Origin: Vespula vulgaris
Taxonomy: Eukaryota; Arthropoda; Insecta; Hymenoptera; Vespidae
Length of the DNA: 64,000 bases
Reading direction: 5' to 3'
NCBI RefSeq assembly: GCF_905475345.1
Contig: NC_066599.1
Span: forward strand, 4,498,501 to 4,562,500
The notes under the pieces were generated by a model. That model had not been told where the DNA came from, searched no databases, and saw only the letters and a list, made by a program, of their open reading frames with translations. Positions 60,001 to 64,000 of this stretch are shown in pieces; the first letter of the stretch is position 1, and every line of letters starts with the position of its first letter. The position numbers and the translations under genes were made by a program.

Positions 60001-61009
60001 CTAAACACGTATTTTTTACAATTAATTTTTGTATCAAATTTATCTTTGTGTATTAATTCTTTTTTATCTAATAAATTATTTTGTATAATCATTATAATTT
60101 TCCTTTTTGCTTATGTGTTGCTTTTCTTTTTATTCTTTTTCATGATAATGCAAACATTTAACCACCCAATTGCAAAATAAATTTTTGCAGTTAAAAAAGC
60201 TGCATTGTGCAATCCTGATAATTCATTATGCCGTGCATGTATCGTTATCGGTACACGGCTTAAAAAATGTTGCAAATATTATCATAAAGCATGCATTAGT
60301 GATTCTAGCAATTATTTCCTTGCATTTTCCCTATGTCAAAAAAAATGTTACTTTATATGAAAATGAGATTCAGTGTGCAAGGAATGCATTCAAATGAAAT
60401 TTCTGTTTGAACGTTTATTCCGAAAGTGAGACAGAAATAAAATACTTCCATGCACGACCCGATACAATTTCATTTTTACGATTTTATTACTTGAGCCTGA
60501 CGATTATTCATAATAAAATAAAAAATCTCATTATACGAATTCTTCGAAATTCAGTAATAAATATAAATGATATGTGATCAAAAGTCACTTAGAAGACTAT
60601 AAAAAATAAATAAGATAAATCCGATAACGCGGGGCTCTTATTAAGCGCTTTTTATTTCTCTTTGTACTATCGCTTTTAAACATCGTATATATCAGTTTCT
60701 ATAGATGTATTCTCAAGTTAGATTGGTTATTACATAGAGAAATAAAAACACGTCTATATTAATGTTTTTCGATTTTGATCTCGCTTATCCACTCTGCAAG
60801 AGTGTTTAATAATCAAATCAAGGTATACAATTGGAGTTGCGAGTATAACAAAAGAGTACTTGTAAAATTAAGTTTTGACTGATATATAGTTTTCAATAAT
60901 TTTATTAAAAATATATTTATCCCTTGTGCGTGCGCGCACTTACTTTACGCACTCAGAAAATATATTTTTCTTGAAAATCCCAAACGTCTTATTTATTAAA
61001 TATGTTATA

Positions 61010-61140
61010 TATCAATCAAGCAAATATTTATTAGATCTTCTCTTTTTAACCATTTTTGCTTTACTTGCGATGAGCGCATAAGCAAAAGTCAAATGTAAAT
61101 TATAAAAATATTTGTTTCATGTATGTACTTGAACCAAAAT
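61010..61140. repeat. Inverted repeat 4 (weaker fold-back)
   Basis: CAAATATTTATTAGAT near 61020 opposes ATTATAAAAATATTTG near 61100, and TTTTGCTT at about 61055 opposes AAGCAAAA at about 61080, giving a stem of about 60 bases with a tiny loop near 61072. Mismatches are frequent. Confidence 0.5.
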
Positions 61141-61585
61141 GTCGACGAATACACTTTTTGATCTCATTTTTACGAACAAACTTAATACGCTTGCCACAAG
61201 TAGAAAAAAATGGTTAAAATGATGTGATTAATACAATCGGATAAGAATTTGTGGTTTACTGATATATAATATATCCAATACATGTATATAAATAAGATAG
61301 AGATTTTCAAATCGCGTTGAAGTTAAAAAAAAATGTACCACAAAAATCAAGGATTGAGTGTATGTAAAACCAATGATCAGTATTTACATTGTTAATTAAC
61401 AAATAGAAAAGAAAAAAAGAAAAACAGAAATATGAAAGGAAAAAAATATGAAAGGAAAAAAATATGAAAGGAAAAATGACTGTTAACCTCTCCGATACTA
61501 TTATTGTTCGCCGCGTAGTATTTACATGACTGCCGAAGACAAATGTAGAATGTTAAAAAAATTTTACTTTATTATATAGTACTTA

Positions 61586-61640
61586 ATCTAATATAATTAA
61601 ATAATACTTAATAATACTTAATTATATTAGATCAAGTTAT
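61586..61640. repeat. Short AT-rich inverted repeat
   Basis: ACTTAATCTAATATAATTA at its left end is nearly complementary to TAATTATATTAGATCAAGT at its right end, about 15 bases apart. Confidence 0.7.
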
Positions 61641-61934
61641 TTATAATAGGTCGCGTAATATAAGATCTTTATACGTTTTTGCCACATACAAAAAATGCAT
61701 CTTTTTCTCTAGATTTCTTTCTTTTTGATTTTGTCATTGTATAGAACAGACAAATATTTTTTCGTAAGATGGCCTTTCTACTTCCATCGGCTGCATATAT
61801 ATTTTCTGGCTTTCGATTTTTAAATTTGACTATAGTATCGAAGGGGCTAATAAAGTTACTTATATGGATTAGGTCTTAATTCGATTAATACATTTGATTA
61901 AGGTCAAAAAAACGGATGTTTCTTGCAACATTTA

Positions 61935-61936
<2 letters not shown>

Positions 61937-61984
<48 letters not shown>
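61937..61984. repeat. (TA)n microsatellite
   Basis: Uninterrupted TA run of about 24 units. Confidence 0.95.
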
Positions 61985-61995
<11 letters not shown>

Positions 61996-63807
61996 GTAAA
62001 GCATTAGATATTAAATGAGATTAAAAAAAAATTATACATTTTATATAATACGTGCAAAGGCAATGCAAAACAATTCGGAGACTGTCTCCATTGGCAATGC
62101 ACAACTTCTATATTATCTATTTGTTTACAAGAACCTGTATCTTTTCTTTTTTTCTAATTCGAGCAAATTCGAATAATATTTTTTTATTTATTATTTAATA
62201 TATGAGATTTATCACAGATAGATAGGATGCGAATGAGTTATAAGCTACTGAATGAAAGTCGAAATGCGCGCCAAATATTTTGATCGATGGATAGTTAAAA
62301 GATTTTATGTAAAAGAAAATTTTGAATAGAAACGAGAGACGTATGTGACGTTGAAATCGTAAGAGAAATATTTTACACGTAGAAACGAAGAAAAAATGAA
62401 AGCGAATGAATGAAAATGTTATTGATTTGACTGCCGAGGCATGCTTATCTTATATTTTTCTTATAAATACGCATTTAAATACTCTCTTGTAAATGTCTTT
62501 CTCTAAATGTGTATACTAGAGATCGTTAAACAGAAAGTACATGATTTCAACGAATATTTTGGGAAATTTTCCAAAATGAATGAAAATAACTTAATAATAA
62601 ACAACAGCGTTTTTGTGCTGCTGAATCATGAATACTTTAACGAAATAAGTTCCTGTAAATGTATTTTAGAAACGTCTGCAAGCAAAATTTAATAAATCGA
62701 TATCTATAATATTAATTTCTATATGATAGAAAAAAAAATTCAAGTATTGTATCGAGCGTTATGTAGACGACGATCTTCATGAAAAAATCGTCGTTTTAAT
62801 TTTATTGAGACTCTATTCGCACGATCGATAAAGACATAAAAAGAAAAGATATGTTACGAAAAGGAAAAAGTTAACTTCTATTTAAAAGAAGTTAATTTAA
62901 ATTTGATAGATCACGAAGAAAAAGTAAACGACTTGATGTTAATATAGCAGAAATGTTGGCGCCTTTTTTAAAAGGCTTACACAAAAAGATATTTTTAAGT
63001 AAAAATAAAAAAGAAAAAATTCTGCTTATGCGGTTATTTTTAAAAAATAAGTGCAAATCATAAAAATTTTTGAACTATCGTCATAGTACTTCACAATTTC
63101 TTTTCAAACTTGTTCTCAAAAAAATCAACAGCGTTACTCTGTTATTGAGTTATCATTGTTAATACATACTTTGACACGTGCGCAATTACACGTCAGATTT
63201 CTTATATTCGAAATTTCTTTCAATTTTGTTTTATGACAATTGATATAATAATACAATCTCAATTTGCAATTAATATCATTAATTTTTCACGTACTGATCT
63301 AATTTGTTAAATTGTAAAATTATAATATTGGTGCTTTTTCAATGTAATTGAAGCAATAAAAATTTCTTATATAGAAAAATATTAATAAAATTCTTTTTGT
63401 TCTAAACTAATATTTTAATGAATGTTACGATATATGCTGGAATTTTATTGATATTTTTTATATTCTACAAAATTTTTTTATATTCTACAAAATTAATATT
63501 ATGATTATTTTATAATTCATATTTATTTAGTTATTTATTTATTCAAATAAACAATCGTTAAGAAGAAATAGAATATTACTTGCTTATCATCATAGATATT
63601 AAGAGTACCTGCGAAGTATTGTGTCGATTTAATTACAGGAAGCAAGACGACATTAAAAAATTTCGAAGAAAGTTCCTAGTATTTGATTTGCGGCATTGTC
63701 CATTATTTATAAAAATAAAAAAAATATATATTATATGTATACCTGTGCGAATACGTAATAATTATTATATATTATCGTTACTTTTACTTCTATCGTTTCT
63801 ATTACTA

Positions 63808-63866
63808 TTCTATTACTGGTTTTCCTTCTAATTCTTTTCCATTGGTTTTCCTTCTAATTCTTTTTC
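63808..63866. repeat. Tandem 27-28-base duplication
   Basis: TGGTTTTCCTTCTAATTC is repeated twice in direct orientation, each copy followed by TTTTCCAT or TTTTTCAT. Confidence 0.75.
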
Positions 63867-64000
63867 ATTGTTATCATTGTTATCGTTATTATTGGTTTAT
63901 CATTTATAATCATTCCGAGATTGTGGTTTCAATCATGTTTATCATCAAATTGCTGCGTATGAATGTATACATTACATGAAAAAAACATGCACAAAACAAA

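Larger units (their letters stand above)
56646..64000. other. 3' flank of wech with long fold-back repeats
   Basis: 7.3 kb without a convincing coding exon. The nearest part is probably the wech 3' UTR. TA/CA tracts occupy 56698-56780 and 57016-57060. Long imperfect inverted repeats lie at 57138-57597, 57755-58265, 59445-60000 and about 61010-61140. The remainder is AT-rich with short tandem duplications (61428-61478 and 63808-63866) and a TA microsatellite at 61937-61984. The extent of transcription cannot be judged from sequence alone. Confidence 0.55.

Noticed and set aside
60165..60400. Open frame and short hairpins rich in TGCA-type motifs
   Set aside because: The frame has no family features, and the GCCGTG/CACGGC stem is too short to support a structured RNA call.

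Overview
The window looks like a piece of an insect nuclear genome, most likely a hymenopteran. It is AT-rich, has short GT-AG introns and many long (GA)n, (CATA)n and (TA)n microsatellites. The gene set is typical of insects: a single Rb-family gene, an Mcr-type macroglobulin and a wech-type NHL protein. The order-level assignment is an inference. No bacterial genes, CRISPR arrays, rRNA or convincing tRNA genes were seen.

Eight protein-coding genes can be assembled exon by exon with consistent reading phase. From left to right: a PH-PTB docking adaptor (+, 994-2654); a UBE2T-type ubiquitin-conjugating enzyme (-, 3875-4363); an Mcr-type thioester-less macroglobulin with an LDLa module (+, 5430-10496); a VAT-1-like quinone oxidoreductase with a 7.2-kb first intron (-, 15847-26091); an ABHD4/ABHD5-family hydrolase (+, 29523-31780); a mitochondrial RbfA-like ribosome-binding factor (-, 32519-33725); a retinoblastoma-family pocket protein (-, 36168-40761); MCM4 (+, 41660-44766); and, as a ninth gene whose first coding exon is less certain, a wech/TRIM71-type B-box-NHL protein with a large polyglutamine N-terminus (+, 52536-56645).

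The layout alternates convergent pairs (adaptor/UBE2T, Mcr/VAT-1, ABHD/RbfA) with divergent ones (UBE2T/Mcr, VAT-1/ABHD, Rb/MCM4). The Rb/MCM4 head-to-head pair is functionally coherent: MCM4 is a replicative helicase subunit and a classical E2F target, Rb restrains E2F, and two perfect E2F-type motifs sit between the two genes. Another perfect E2F-type motif lies between UBE2T and Mcr.

The rest is intergenic or intronic. GC-rich, CpG-rich patches stand out in the AT-rich background upstream of VAT-1, inside its third intron and in the 7.7 kb upstream of wech. The least expected structure is the 3' flank of wech (57.1-61.2 kb), which holds several long, imperfect fold-back inverted repeats of different sequence, one after another, that could form long RNA hairpins if transcribed.
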